Assembly: GCF_001592205.1 (NCBI RefSeq)
Contig: NZ_BCWM01000005.1
Location: 1-64,000, forward strand
From: Brevundimonas vesicularis NBRC 12165
GTDB taxonomy: Bacteria; Pseudomonadota; Alphaproteobacteria; Caulobacterales; Caulobacteraceae
Direction of reading: 5' to 3'
DNA length: 64,000 bases
A program made the position numbers and the translations under genes. The notes under the pieces are model-generated. The model saw only the letters and a list, made by a program, of their open reading frames with translations. It was not told where the DNA came from and did not search any database. Of this stretch, positions 20,631-29,557 are shown piece after piece. Within the stretch, counting starts at the first letter, position 1, and every line of letters starts with the position of its first letter.

Positions 20631-21428
20631 ATGACCCAATCCAGCGACATCACCTACGCCGGCTATCTGGCGTTGGACGACCTGCTTTCGACCCAGCACC
20701 CGCTGTCGGACCAGCACGACGAGATGCTGTTCGTCGTCATCCATCAGACCAAGGAACTGTGGCTCAAGCAAATCCTGCATGAGACGGCCCTGGCTCAGTC
20801 GATGGTGCGCGCGGGTGACCTGGTCCCGGCCTACAAGAGCCTGGCGCGCGTGAGCCGCATCCAGGCGGTGATGACCCACAGCTGGGACATTCTGTCGACG
20901 ATGACGCCGTCGGACTATCTGCGGTTCCGAGGGTCGTTGGGGTCATCGTCCGGCTTCCAGAGCGACCAGTTCCGACGTTTCGAGGCCATGCTTGGCCTCA
21001 AGGACGCCAGCTTCCTGAAGTTCCACGAAGACCGCCCCGAGGCACTGTCCGCGCTTCAGGCCGCCATCGCGGCGCCTAGCCTTTACGATGACGCCCTGGC
21101 CCAACTGGCCAAGGCCGGTCTGCCGGTGCCCGCCGAGGTGCTGAACCGCGACGTGACCAAGCCCTATGCGCCGTCCGAAGCCGTCGAGGCGGCCTGGCTG
21201 GAGGTCTATCGCGACACGGAACGGTGGTGGGTCCTGTATCAGTTGGCCGAGAAGCTGGTCGATCTGGACGACGCCCTGCTGACCTGGCGGCACAAGCATG
21301 TCGTCACGGTCGAACGCGTCATCGGTCGGCGTCGCGGCACGGGCGGAACGGAAGGCGCCGCCTATCTGGCCTCGACCCTGACCAAGCGCTGCTTCCCCGA
21401 GCTGTGGTCGCTTCGCACCAAACTTTGA
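20631..21428 (+). CDS. kynA: Tryptophan 2,3-dioxygenase
   Basis: A 265-aa heme enzyme that opens the indole ring of L-tryptophan to N-formylkynurenine, first step of the kynurenine pathway. Hallmarks are the N-terminal YLALDDLLSTQHP, HDEMLFVVIHQTKELWLKQ with the substrate-binding Phe/His region, SGFQSDQFRR, WRHKHVVTVERV with the proximal heme histidine, and GTGGTEGAAYL near the C-terminus. Length is that of bacterial TDO. Other kyn genes (kynB, kynU) are not in the window. Confidence 0.97.
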   Translation: MTQSSDITYAGYLALDDLLSTQHPLSDQHDEMLFVVIHQTKELWLKQILHETALAQSMVRAGDLVPAYKSLARVSRIQAVMTHSWDILSTMTPSDYLRFRGSLGSSSGFQSDQFRRFEAMLGLKDASFLKFHEDRPEALSALQAAIAAPSLYDDALAQLAKAGLPVPAEVLNRDVTKPYAPSEAVEAAWLEVYRDTERWWVLYQLAEKLVDLDDALLTWRHKHVVTVERVIGRRRGTGGTEGAAYLASTLTKRCFPELWSLRTKL

Positions 21429-21501
21429 TGTCGCAGGCGGCAACCTTCGCCGCGCCGGACCATTTCGCCGTTTGACCGCAACAGCGGAAGGAATGGACGA
21501 G

Positions 21502-21987
21502 ATGAGCAATCCCAACGCCCACGACATCAAGGTTCTGAACGGCCTGATCGAAACGACGCTGGACAGCGCGGACGGCTATCGCGAAGCCGCCGAACAGACG
21601 CAAGACCCGCATTACCGCACCCTGTTCGAGCGCCGCAGCAGCGAACGCCAGCAGGTCGTCGACGAGCTGTCGGCCGCCGTTCGCGGCCTGGGCGGCGATC
21701 CCGAGTCCGATGGATCGATCCTGGCCAAGGCCCACCGCGCTTTCCTGGATGTGAAACACGCTTTGCTGCGCAACGACGATTCCGTCGTCGGTTCGATCAA
21801 CTCGGGCGAGGGGTTCATCGCCAACAAATATGAAAAGGCGCTGGAAGACACCGGCATTTCCGCCACCACGCGCGAGACGATCCGGCGGGCCTATGCGGCG
21901 GTCAAGACCGAGCATGAGCAGATGGAAGCCCTGAAACACAGCCTGGAAGGCCAGCGCGACGCGGCCAACCCCTTGTTCCCGCAGTAA
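21502..21987 (+). CDS. PA2169 family four-helix-bundle protein (DUF2383)
   Basis: A 161-aa helical protein matching DUF2383: HDIKVLNGLIETTLDSADGY at the start, FERRSSERQQVVDEL, and GEGFIANKYEKALED. The fold is ferritin-like and members are often stress-induced, but the biochemical role is unknown. The ATG at 21502 was chosen because AGCGGAAGGA lies 7-10 bases before it; an upstream ATG at 21493 and the frame opening at 21472 are less well placed. Confidence 0.85.
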   Translation: MSNPNAHDIKVLNGLIETTLDSADGYREAAEQTQDPHYRTLFERRSSERQQVVDELSAAVRGLGGDPESDGSILAKAHRAFLDVKHALLRNDDSVVGSINSGEGFIANKYEKALEDTGISATTRETIRRAYAAVKTEHEQMEALKHSLEGQRDAANPLFPQ

Positions 21988-22009
21988 TTCCGGACTGACG
22001 GATTTGAAA

Positions 22010-22037
22010 AAGGCCCCGGCGTCACCGCCGGGGCCTT
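22010..22037. terminator. Bidirectional terminator between DUF2383 and rplS
   Basis: A 12-bp perfect stem AAGGCCCCGGCG (22010-22021) with CGCCGGGGCCTT (22026-22037). The minus-strand side continues TTTTCAAA, which suits the leftward trmD-rplS transcript; the plus side ends the DUF2383 transcript. Confidence 0.88.
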
Positions 22038-22060
22038 CGTCATTTGATCGTCTAGCCCAC

Positions 22061-22089
22061 GCTCAAGCAGCGCGAAGCGCGTTAGCGCA
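22061..22089 (+). repeat. Palindromic repeat A, copy 2
   Basis: GCTCAAGCAGCGCGAAGCGC followed by GTTAGCGC, the same core as copy 1 but with changed outer arms. It lies between the terminator and the rplS stop, 3' of rplS, the one copy here that is not next to a ribosome site or SDR terminator. Confidence 0.7.
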
Positions 22090-22101
22090 CCACAAAGTGG
22101 C

Positions 22102-22524
22102 CTAGGCTTCTTCGGTCTTGGCGGCCGAACCGGTTTCCGGAACGACGACGCCCTTGGCGGGACGGACCGTCTGGCGCTCGGCGATACGGGCCGACTTGCC
22201 GCGACGATCACGCAGGTAATAGAGCTTGGCGCGACGCACGACGCCGCGGCGCTTCACTTCGATCGACTCGATGTTCGGCGACAGGATGGGGAAGCGGCGC
22301 TCGACGCCTTCGCCGAACGAGATCTTGCGGACCGTGAAGGTTTCGCTGATGCCGCCGCCGTCACGGGCGATGCAGACGCCTTCGAAGGCCTGAACACGTT
22401 CGCGCTCGCCTTCCTTGATCTTCACGTTGACGCGCAGGGTGTCGCCGGGCTGGAATTCCGGGATTTTGCGTTCGCCCAGGACGCGGGCTTTTTCTTCGGC
22501 GTCCAGCTGTTGAACGATGTTCAT
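22102..22524 (-). CDS. rplS: 50S ribosomal protein L19
   Basis: A 140-aa ribosomal protein located at the 30S-50S interface. The conserved core [20 protein letters not shown], then [22 protein letters not shown] and the [10 protein letters not shown] segment are all present. The C-terminus carries an extra tail of about 25 residues ([19 protein letters not shown]) as in related alphaproteobacteria. It starts one base after the trmD stop codon, so both come from one message. Confidence 0.98.
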   Translation of the reverse strand: MNIVQQLDAEEKARVLGERKIPEFQPGDTLRVNVKIKEGERERVQAFEGVCIARDGGGISETFTVRKISFGEGVERRFPILSPNIESIEVKRRGVVRRAKLYYLRDRRGKSARIAERQTVRPAKGVVVPETGSAAKTEEA

Positions 22525-22525
22525 G

Positions 22526-23251
22526 TCATTTCTCCTCGGGCTTTGCGCCCTTTAGCTGTGAATTGGCGAGATGCGCCTGCCAGAGGTCCGGCCGCCGCTC
22601 CCGCGTAGTCGTCGCCCGCTGCGCCTCGCGCCATCCCGCGATCTTCTTGTGATCGCCCGACAGCAGCACCTCGGGTATCTCAAGCCCCTCGAACGTCCGC
22701 GGTCGCGTGTACTGCGGGTGTTCCAAAAGCCCATCCTCGAAGCTTTCGGACGACAGGCTGTCGCCTGAGCCGAGCACGCCGGGGATCAGTCTTACGCACG
22801 CCTCGATCGCGACCATCGCCGCCGCCTCGCCGCCGGCGAGAACCGCGTCTCCGACCGAGACCTCCTCGAACCCGCGTGCGTCCAGCACCCGCTGATCCAC
22901 CCCCTCGAAACGGCCGCACAGCACGACGATCCCGTCGGCTTTCGCCCATTCCTTGACGCGCGCCTGGGTCAGGGGTCGACCCCTGGCGCTCATGTACAAA
23001 AGCGGCCGTTTCGGTCCCGGCAGGCTATCCACCGCCCGGGCCACCACGTCCGCCTTCAGCACAGCTCCCGGGCCGCCACCCGCAGGGGTGTCGTCCAGGA
23101 AGCCGCGCGTATCTGTGGAAAAGGCGCGAATGTCAACCGTTTCCAGGCTCCACAAGCCCTTCTCGCGCCAGGCCGTGCCGATCAGCGACACGCCGAGCGG
23201 GCCCGGAAAGGCCTCGGGAAACATGGTCAGGACGGTTGCGGTAAAGGGCAT
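22526..23251 (-). CDS. trmD: tRNA (guanine-N1-)-methyltransferase
   Basis: A 241-aa SPOUT methyltransferase making m1G37, which prevents frameshifts. Motifs are the start [45 protein letters not shown] and the knot segment [16 protein letters not shown]. The ATG at 23251 was chosen on the family's N-terminus. The frame is open 47 codons further, but that part is the translation of intergenic repeat B. The usual upstream partners rpsP and rimM are absent; a DUF885 gene lies there instead. Confidence 0.96.
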   Translation of the reverse strand: MPFTATVLTMFPEAFPGPLGVSLIGTAWREKGLWSLETVDIRAFSTDTRGFLDDTPAGGGPGAVLKADVVARAVDSLPGPKRPLLYMSARGRPLTQARVKEWAKADGIVVLCGRFEGVDQRVLDARGFEEVSVGDAVLAGGEAAAMVAIEACVRLIPGVLGSGDSLSSESFEDGLLEHPQYTRPRTFEGLEIPEVLLSGDHKKIAGWREAQRATTTRERRPDLWQAHLANSQLKGAKPEEK

Positions 23252-23295
23252 GGCGGCGGCTCTTACACACAAAGTCGCAAAAATCCGACTCCAGA

Positions 23296-23350
23296 CCTCT
23301 CCCTCCCCGCTCCGGGGAGGGTGGCTGAGCGCAGCGAAGCCGGGTGGGGG
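23296..23350 (+). repeat. Intergenic repeat B, left unit
   Basis: Begins with the palindrome CTCCCTCCCCG-CTC-CGGGGAGGG, then TGGCTGAGCGCAGCGAAGCC and GGGTGGGG. Its minus-strand translation gives the [18 protein letters not shown] peptide seen in over-extended gene models of this group. It forms an inverted pair with the unit at 23411-23460. Confidence 0.8.
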
Positions 23351-23410
23351 CGGCGAGGCGATGTCGTCGGCAATACCGTCCGGCATCAGCAAGTGCGTCC
23401 TTGTCGGGCC

Positions 23411-23460
23411 GTCCCCACCCTGTCGCTTCGCGACATCCCTCCCCGGCGCGGGGAGGGAGA
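23411..23460 (-). repeat. Intergenic repeat B, right unit
   Basis: The inverse of the left unit: read leftward it has CTCCCTCCCCG-CGC-CGGGGAGGG, ATGTCGCGAAGCGACAG and GGTGGGG. About 60 bases of unique sequence separate the two units. The pair fills most of the gap between the DUF885 gene and trmD. Confidence 0.8.
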
Positions 23461-23469
23461 AGAGCGTGC

Positions 23470-25305
23470 TTACACCTGCGGCGCCCCGCCGCCCGCCGCG
23501 ATCCAGCTGTCCACCTGATCCTCCAGCACGTCCAGCGGCACCGAGCCGGAGCCCAGCACGACCGCATGAAAGTCCTTGATGTCGAACCGGTCGCCCAAGG
23601 CCGTCCTGGCCCGGTCGCGCAGTTCCTCGATCTTCAGCTCACCGATCTTGTAGCTGGTCGCCTGGCCCGGGTTGGTGATGTAGCGCTCGACTTCCTTTTC
23701 GATGTCGCGCTCGGACAGCAGGGAGTTCTGGCGGAAATAGTCCATCGCCTGTTCGCGGCTCCAGCGCTTGGCGTGCAGGCCGGTGTCGGTCACCAGACGC
23801 ACCGCGCGCCACAGCTCGGTTGAGAGCCGGCCGAAGTCGGAATAGGGGTCCTGATAGAAGCCCATCTCCTTGCCCAACTGTTCGGCGTACAGTCCCCACC
23901 CTTCCGCATAGGCGCCGTAGCCGCCGAACCGACGGAAGCGCGGCAGGCCCTCGATCTCCTGCGCATAGGCGATCTGGAAGTGGTGGCCCGGCGCGCCCTC
24001 GTGATAGCTGATGCCCTCGATCTGGGGCTTCAGCACCTGGGTCATGTCCGACAGATTGACGTAGTAGATGCCCGGCCGTGATCCGTCCGGCGCCGGCGAG
24101 TTGTAGAAGGCGATCGAGGCCGTCGCCTCGCGGAACGGCTCCACCGCCCGCACCTCCAGCGCCGCCTTGGGCAGTGTCGAGAACCACTGCGGCGCCGCCG
24201 CCATCACCTGGGCGATGAAGCCGCGGGCGTCGGTCAGATACTGCTCCTTGCCCTCGGGCGTATTCGGATACTGGAACCGTGGATTCGTCTTCAGGAAGGT
24301 GAAGAACGCCTGCAGCGAGCCGGTGAAGCCGACCTGGGTCTTGATTGTCTCCATCTCGGCCTGGATGCGGGCGACCTCGGCCAGACCGATCTGATGGATC
24401 TGGTCGGCGGTCAGGTCGGTGGTGGTCGAGAGCCGGAGCCGGGCGTTGTAATAGGCCTCGCCCTGCGGCAGGCGCCACACGCCCGCATCGCTGTCCGCCT
24501 TGGGCTGCACCTCGGCCAGCGCCGTCAGCACGGTCTCGAACCCGGCCTTGTAGGGTCCGATCAGCGCCGCGCGGCCTTCCGATAGCAGCCGGTCCTTCGT
24601 CGCCTGATCCGTCTCCAGCGCCGCGACCTTCTTGTTGAAGTCGGCCCAGACCGGATTGTCCGCCCCATCGTCGAACGGCGCGCCGGTGATGACGTTGCGG
24701 GTGTTGGCGATGGACGGGGCGAAGACGAAGCGCGGCGAGACGACGCCCGCCGCCGCGCGCTGACGCAGTTCGTCGGCCACCTGATCCATCTGCGTCTCGG
24801 CGGCCTTGATCCGCGCGACATAGGCCTCGGCGTCGGCCACGCTGGAGACCCGGTGGTTGTTGATCAGAAAGACCGGCAGGCTGGTGGTCGGATTGCCGTT
24901 GGCGGCGAACTGAAAGCCCCAGTCGCGCCACTGGTTCGACAGTCGCGCCTGGTGGACGCCATATTCGAACATCCGCCACGACAGCGCTGCCTGCGGCCCC
25001 AGCTTCTGCGGATCGAACTGGGCCTTCATCTGCGCCAGCTGCGCCTCCTGAAGCGCCAGGGCCCGGTCGGCGGCGGCGTCCGACACGTCGTCCAGCTTGT
25101 CGTAGTCGGTCTTGATGCCCAGCGAGGTCATTTGCTGCGGGCTCAGCGCGATCCGCGCCTGGAAGGCCTGCTCAAAGAAGGCGTTCAGCCGCGCGTCCTC
25201 GCTTTCGGCCGCGGCTGTCTGTGCGGGAGCGGAGGTTTGCGCCAGCGCGGGCGCGGCGGACAGTACCGCCATCATGGCGGCGGACGAGATCAGAAGACGA
25301 CGCAT
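23470..25305 (-). CDS. DUF885 family secreted protein
   Basis: A 611-aa protein with a signal peptide ([20 protein letters not shown], cleavage after LAQ). The rest matches DUF885: the metallopeptidase-like motif [20 protein letters not shown] near residue 425 holds an HExxxxHH arrangement like that of M32-type carboxypeptidases, and [17 protein letters not shown] follows. Peptidase activity is inferred from these motifs. The ATG at 25305 was chosen because GAGGGG lies 7 bases before it; the frame also opens at a TTG two codons earlier. Confidence 0.87.
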   Translation of the reverse strand: MRRLLISSAAMMAVLSAAPALAQTSAPAQTAAAESEDARLNAFFEQAFQARIALSPQQMTSLGIKTDYDKLDDVSDAAADRALALQEAQLAQMKAQFDPQKLGPQAALSWRMFEYGVHQARLSNQWRDWGFQFAANGNPTTSLPVFLINNHRVSSVADAEAYVARIKAAETQMDQVADELRQRAAAGVVSPRFVFAPSIANTRNVITGAPFDDGADNPVWADFNKKVAALETDQATKDRLLSEGRAALIGPYKAGFETVLTALAEVQPKADSDAGVWRLPQGEAYYNARLRLSTTTDLTADQIHQIGLAEVARIQAEMETIKTQVGFTGSLQAFFTFLKTNPRFQYPNTPEGKEQYLTDARGFIAQVMAAAPQWFSTLPKAALEVRAVEPFREATASIAFYNSPAPDGSRPGIYYVNLSDMTQVLKPQIEGISYHEGAPGHHFQIAYAQEIEGLPRFRRFGGYGAYAEGWGLYAEQLGKEMGFYQDPYSDFGRLSTELWRAVRLVTDTGLHAKRWSREQAMDYFRQNSLLSERDIEKEVERYITNPGQATSYKIGELKIEELRDRARTALGDRFDIKDFHAVVLGSGSVPLDVLEDQVDSWIAAGGGAPQV

Positions 25306-25495
25306 GAACAACCCCTCGTGAAACAGGGGCGCACCTTCGGGGCCGCGTGCGCGCGGCGCAAGGGATCAATGACGCCGCCGTTGCGGCGATCCGACACGTC
25401 TAAAGCAAAATTTTCGATACGGCGTCGCTTGATGCAACCCAAGCCCAGGGTCGGCGTTTCGACGAAACTTGACCATACCAATAAGGGTTCACACC

Positions 25496-25633
25496 ATGCG
25501 CAAGATCATCACCCTGTCCATCGTCGCCGCCGCTCTGGCCGTGTCGGCCTGCAACACCATTGCCGGCGCCGGCCGCGACGTCTCGGCCGCCGGTTCGGCC
25601 GTCACGCAAGGCGCGAACGACGCCAAGAACTAA
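25496..25633 (+). CDS. Entericidin A/B family lipoprotein
   Basis: A 45-aa protein, too short for most gene callers. It has a lipoprotein signal with lipobox VSAC (Cys19) and a mature part NTIAGAGRDVSAAGSAV with a short amphipathic helix, exactly the entericidin pattern. In E. coli entericidins form a toxin-antidote pair linked to stationary-phase lysis; alphaproteobacterial single copies are of unclear role. A strong terminator follows 23 bases after the stop. Confidence 0.85.
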   Translation: MRKIITLSIVAAALAVSACNTIAGAGRDVSAAGSAVTQGANDAKN

Positions 25634-25656
25634 GGCTTCTTCAAAGCCGATGTTGA

Positions 25657-25690
25657 AAAGGCCCGCCGAATCCCGGCGGGCCTTTCTCGT
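25657..25690 (+). terminator. Terminator of the entericidin gene
   Basis: A 12-bp perfect stem AAAGGCCCGCCG (25657-25668) with CGGCGGGCCTTT (25674-25685), 5-nt loop, ending TTTCTCGT. Confidence 0.9.
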
Positions 25691-25738
25691 ATCCCTCGCA
25701 CGACGGTGTTATGGTGCGCCATCATTCGGGAGACGGCG

Positions 25739-26131
25739 ATGGGCTTTCTGGACAATGTGGTGAAGGGTCTCAGCGACGACGCCGCAGGCGGTCTGAGCGA
25801 CCTGCTCAAGGGTCAGGGCGGCGTCGGCGGACTGGCCGAGAAGTTCGGTCAGGCGGGCCTGGGCGATGTGATCGGCTCCTGGGTCGGCACGGGGCCGAAC
25901 GCCAACATCTCGCCCGAGCAGATCACGGCCGTCCTCGGCCACGGCCCCATCGCCGACATCGCCGCCAAGATGGGCGTGACCCCCGAACAGGCCGGCGAGA
26001 CCCTGGCCGGTCTTCTGCCCGAAGCCATCGACCGCCTGACCCCCGGCGGTCAGATCGACGGCGCCGACGACCTGCTTGGCAAACTGCCGGGCGGCCTGGG
26101 CGACATGATCGGCGGCTTCCTGAAGCGCTGA
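25739..26131 (+). CDS. YidB family protein (DUF937)
   Basis: A 130-aa glycine-rich protein: GFLDNVVKGLSDDAAGGLSD, then GQAGLGDVIGSWVGTGPN and the C-terminal LPGGLGDMIGGFLKR. These match YidB/DUF937, a small family of unknown function. The ATG at 25739 was chosen as the conserved N-terminus; an extension to 25706 is unlikely. It ends 4 bases before the AmpG-like gene on the other strand. Confidence 0.87.
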   Translation: MGFLDNVVKGLSDDAAGGLSDLLKGQGGVGGLAEKFGQAGLGDVIGSWVGTGPNANISPEQITAVLGHGPIADIAAKMGVTPEQAGETLAGLLPEAIDRLTPGGQIDGADDLLGKLPGGLGDMIGGFLKR

Positions 26132-26135
26132 AGCC

Positions 26136-27902
26136 TCAGGACGGCTGGCCCTCGGTCGCCGCGATCGCAGCCTCCTCTTCCAACGCGGCCTTCTGGCGCG
26201 CCTGCAAGGCGGTTTGCTTGCTGGCCACGATGAAGGCCAAGACGATGGCGAACACGCCGATGATCGTCGAATAGAGGAAGAAGACGACGTAGCCCGCGCC
26301 CAGCGCCGCCGGCGTCACGCCGCTCGTCGCCGCTCCCGCCGCCAAGGACCCTTCGGGCAATCGCGCGAACAGCGGCCGCAAACCCGCGAACGGTCCTGTC
26401 CCCTCCGCAGCCCGCGCCGACGCCTCGACGATCCGGCCAGACTGCGATGCGATAAGCTTGCCCGGGAGCGCATAGAGCGAACTGAACAGGGCGTATTGCG
26501 TCGCGGTGAAACCAATCGACGTCAGGCTGGACATATAAGCGATCAGGGCTGTGCCGGCGTAGCCTGTGGCGACATTGTCCACCCCGATGGCGACGGTCAG
26601 AGCCGGCACGCTGGGGCCCTGGGTCGCCAGCCAGGCGAAGACCAGGTTGGAAACCGGGCTCATGAAGGCGCCGATGACCATGGTGCGGATCAGGCCCAGC
26701 TTGGCCACCGACCAGCCGCCGACGAAGACGCCCAGGGTGGTCATGACCACGCCAAACACCTTTCGCACCTCGGCCAGTTCCGTCTTGGAGAACCCAAGAT
26801 CCAGATAGAAGGGGTTCATGATGTTCAGCACGAAATCGGCCAGGCGATAGACGCAGATCAGCGCCAGGATCAGCGTGGCGACACCCGCGAACCGCTTGTA
26901 AAAGTCCACCACGGGTTCGCCGAACGACCCTGCCAGATAGGCTCCAGGGCGGGTCTTGACCCCAGGCACGGGCCAACACGCCAGTACCATCACCGCCAGA
27001 CCAAGGAAGACCAGACCGACCTGCAGATAGACGCCCTCGGGCTTGGCCGAGAGGGCCGACGCCACCGCCGCCTTGCCTTCCGCGCCCAGGCCGAACAATC
27101 CAAACAGCGCATTCAGCGGGCCCGACTGGCCGGTCAGGCCCGACCCCAGCACCATCGCCGCCACACCGATAATGGCCAAGCGCACGATCCATTCGATCAC
27201 CTCGAAGCCAGGGCGAGACGGCACGTCACCGACCGGGATGGCGCGGATGGAATGGGCCTTTTCCCGCGGGGCAAACAGAACGCCGGCGATTCCGAAGCCC
27301 ATCAGAGCGGCCATCACGGCGTAGGACAGGTTCCAGTTATAGAGATCAGCCAGGACCAGCGGCACGGCGCCCGCGACGATCATGGCGACCCGGTAGCCCA
27401 TCTGATAAGCAGCGGCCATCGCGCCATGCCGGCTGTCGTCGGCGGCCTCGATGCGCCAGGCGTCGATGACGATGTCCTGTGTCGCCCCGAAAAAGCCGAC
27501 CAGGGCGGCAAATCCAGCCACTGCGATCAGGGCGTTGGCGGGGTTCAGCGTCGAGATCGACCACAGGCCGAACACGATCACGGCCTGCGTCACCAGCATC
27601 CAGGCGCGGCGATGACCCAACAGCCGCGTCAGTCCGGGCACGGACGTCCGGTCGATCAGCGGCGCCCAGACGAACTTCAGCGAATAGGACAGGGTGGCCA
27701 GGGCAAAGAAGCCGATCACTTCCAGCGTCTGGCCGCTTTCGCGAAGCCAGGCGGACAGGGTGTCGAAGATCAGCAGGTTCGGCAGGCCCGCCGAGAAACC
27801 CAGCAACAGCATGATGAAGACGCGCCGCTCGCCATAGACGGCGAGGCCGCCGAAACGGCCGGCGGGCTTGCCGTTGGCGGGAGAATGGGCTTGGTCGGTC
27901 AT
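26136..27902 (-). CDS. AmpG-like MFS permease
   Basis: A 588-aa membrane protein of the major facilitator superfamily with about 12-14 helices. The start LLLGFSAGLPNLLIFDTLSA and SYSLKFVWAPLIDR are typical of AmpG muropeptide permeases, which import anhydromuropeptides for wall recycling; GATQDIVIDAWRIE is also an AmpG mark. It is longer than E. coli AmpG (about 490 aa) because of a cytoplasmic loop and extra helices between about 225 and 330. No beta-lactamase or ampR gene is nearby. Muropeptide specificity is inferred from the family. Confidence 0.8.
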   Translation of the reverse strand: MTDQAHSPANGKPAGRFGGLAVYGERRVFIMLLLGFSAGLPNLLIFDTLSAWLRESGQTLEVIGFFALATLSYSLKFVWAPLIDRTSVPGLTRLLGHRRAWMLVTQAVIVFGLWSISTLNPANALIAVAGFAALVGFFGATQDIVIDAWRIEAADDSRHGAMAAAYQMGYRVAMIVAGAVPLVLADLYNWNLSYAVMAALMGFGIAGVLFAPREKAHSIRAIPVGDVPSRPGFEVIEWIVRLAIIGVAAMVLGSGLTGQSGPLNALFGLFGLGAEGKAAVASALSAKPEGVYLQVGLVFLGLAVMVLACWPVPGVKTRPGAYLAGSFGEPVVDFYKRFAGVATLILALICVYRLADFVLNIMNPFYLDLGFSKTELAEVRKVFGVVMTTLGVFVGGWSVAKLGLIRTMVIGAFMSPVSNLVFAWLATQGPSVPALTVAIGVDNVATGYAGTALIAYMSSLTSIGFTATQYALFSSLYALPGKLIASQSGRIVEASARAAEGTGPFAGLRPLFARLPEGSLAAGAATSGVTPAALGAGYVVFFLYSTIIGVFAIVLAFIVASKQTALQARQKAALEEEAAIAATEGQPS

Positions 27903-27945
27903 GCACGGCTCCGGCGCGGCGGCCGGAAACGCGGGCGCCTGTAAT

Positions 27946-29484
27946 TCAGCCGACCTTGGCGCGGATGTCGCGCTTCGTCCAGCGCGCCAGCGCGGCGCGC
28001 AGGGCCTCGGCGTCCAGCGGCTTGACGATATGGTCGTCCATGCCGGCTTCCAGACAGGCGCGGCGGTCCTCGGCGAAGGCGTTGGCGGTCAGGGCCAGGA
28101 TCGGCGTCGTGTCGCCCGCCGCGCGGATGGCGCGGGCGGCGGCGGGGCCGTCCATGCCGGGCATCCGCATGTCCATGAAGACCACGTCGTATCGCGCGCG
28201 TTTCAGCGCCGCGACGGCTTCGTCGCCGGTGGCGGCCGTCTCGACGGTGCAGCCCTCGCGGCGCAACAGGGTGCGGGCCAGAAGCGCGCCGACGGGATTG
28301 TCCTCGGCCAGCAGGACGCGGATGCCTGCGAACTGAACGGGGGCGACGCGGTCGTCTTCGATCGGGGCGGCGCAGTGGGCGCTGGACTTGTCAGGCGTCT
28401 CGGCGCCGACGGCGGCCAGGACGCGCTCGGCCAGGGACGCGCGACGCAACGGTTTGATCAGATAGCCGTGGAAGCCGACGGCGCGATAGCGGGCGATCAG
28501 ATCCCGCTCGGCCGGTTTCAGCAGGACGATGCCGCGACCGCTCGAAGGCAGGGCCGCCAGCGCGCCCGCCGGGGCGTCGGCGTGATCGACCAGAGTAACC
28601 GGGGCCGCATCCGCCACGACGCCGCCCGAGGCCTCGATCTGGGCGCGAGCCGCCGACAGGACAAACGGATCGACGGCGCGCACCGCGACCGTCTGGCCGC
28701 GCAACGGCTTGTCGCGCGCCACGGCGACCGCGGCGAAGGCGGCCTCGAAGCGGAAGCGGGCGCCCCCGCCGGTGGCGGCGCCGTCGGGCCGGCTTTCGAC
28801 CTTCACCGAGCCGTCCATGGCGGCGGCCAGTTTACGCACGACCGCCAGACCCAGGCCGGCGCCATCCTGACGGACCGCGTCGGAACTGTCGGCGTGGCCG
28901 AATTCCTCGAAGATCCGTGTGCGCGCCTCGGGCGCGACGCCGGGGCCGGTGTCGTCGACCAGGAAGGCCAGACGCGGCCGCGCCGCGCTGCCGCCGACGC
29001 GCTCGACCGAAATGCGCACGCCGCCGGTTTCGGTGAACTTCACGGCGTTGCCTGCCAGGTTGAAAAGCACCTGACGCAGCCGGCCTTCATCCGCCAGCAC
29101 GTCGGGCGCGTCGGCGGCGACCGACCAGACGATCTCCAACCCCTTGTCGTGGGCGCGCGGGCTCAGCAACTCGGCGACGCCGCGCACCAGACCTTCCAGA
29201 TCGACGGGCGCCAGGTCGAACTCCAGCGCCCCGGCCTCCAGCCGCGCGTAATCCAGCAGGTCGTTGACCAGACCCAGCAGATGTTCGGCCGACTGACGCG
29301 CGTTCTCGGCATAGGCGCGCTGGGCGCCGTCCAGCCGGGTGCGTTGCAACAGATTGATCATGCCGATGACGCCGTTCAGCGGCGTGCGCATCTCGTGGCT
29401 CATCAGCCGCAGGAACTGCTGGGCGGGGTCGACAGGCGCGCTCGTGCGCTCCTCAATCCGCTTCGTCGCCGTCCGTCGCGTCAT
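27946..29484 (-). CDS. Soluble hybrid histidine kinase with pseudo-receiver and receiver
   Basis: A 512-aa cytosolic protein with no membrane helix and no input domain. HisKA begins at once, with His30 in LMSHEMRTPLNG; the ATPase domain follows to about 255, with VDDTGPGVAPEAR and GAGLGLAVVRKL. A region at about 260-360 looks like a receiver that has lost its phosphate-accepting Asp (IVLLKPAERD, then GYLIKPLRRASL). A true receiver ends the protein, with VVFMDMRMPGMDG and the conserved Lys in IVKPLD. ATG 29484 was chosen for the GGGGGAGA ribosome site; the frame opens at GTG 29499. It follows comM by 73 bases on the same strand. Confidence 0.88.
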   Translation of the reverse strand: MTRRTATKRIEERTSAPVDPAQQFLRLMSHEMRTPLNGVIGMINLLQRTRLDGAQRAYAENARQSAEHLLGLVNDLLDYARLEAGALEFDLAPVDLEGLVRGVAELLSPRAHDKGLEIVWSVAADAPDVLADEGRLRQVLFNLAGNAVKFTETGGVRISVERVGGSAARPRLAFLVDDTGPGVAPEARTRIFEEFGHADSSDAVRQDGAGLGLAVVRKLAAAMDGSVKVESRPDGAATGGGARFRFEAAFAAVAVARDKPLRGQTVAVRAVDPFVLSAARAQIEASGGVVADAAPVTLVDHADAPAGALAALPSSGRGIVLLKPAERDLIARYRAVGFHGYLIKPLRRASLAERVLAAVGAETPDKSSAHCAAPIEDDRVAPVQFAGIRVLLAEDNPVGALLARTLLRREGCTVETAATGDEAVAALKRARYDVVFMDMRMPGMDGPAAARAIRAAGDTTPILALTANAFAEDRRACLEAGMDDHIVKPLDAEALRAALARWTKRDIRAKVG

Positions 29485-29557
29485 GGCCGTCTCCCCCACG
29501 AGACAGAGCCTAAAGACCGACGGTTAAGGATGTCTCCACCATGCCACGATGGCCGTT

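Noticed and set aside
23252-23392. 47-residue N-terminal extension of TrmD.
   Set aside because: It translates repeat B and has no TrmD homology; the conserved N-terminus begins at 23251.
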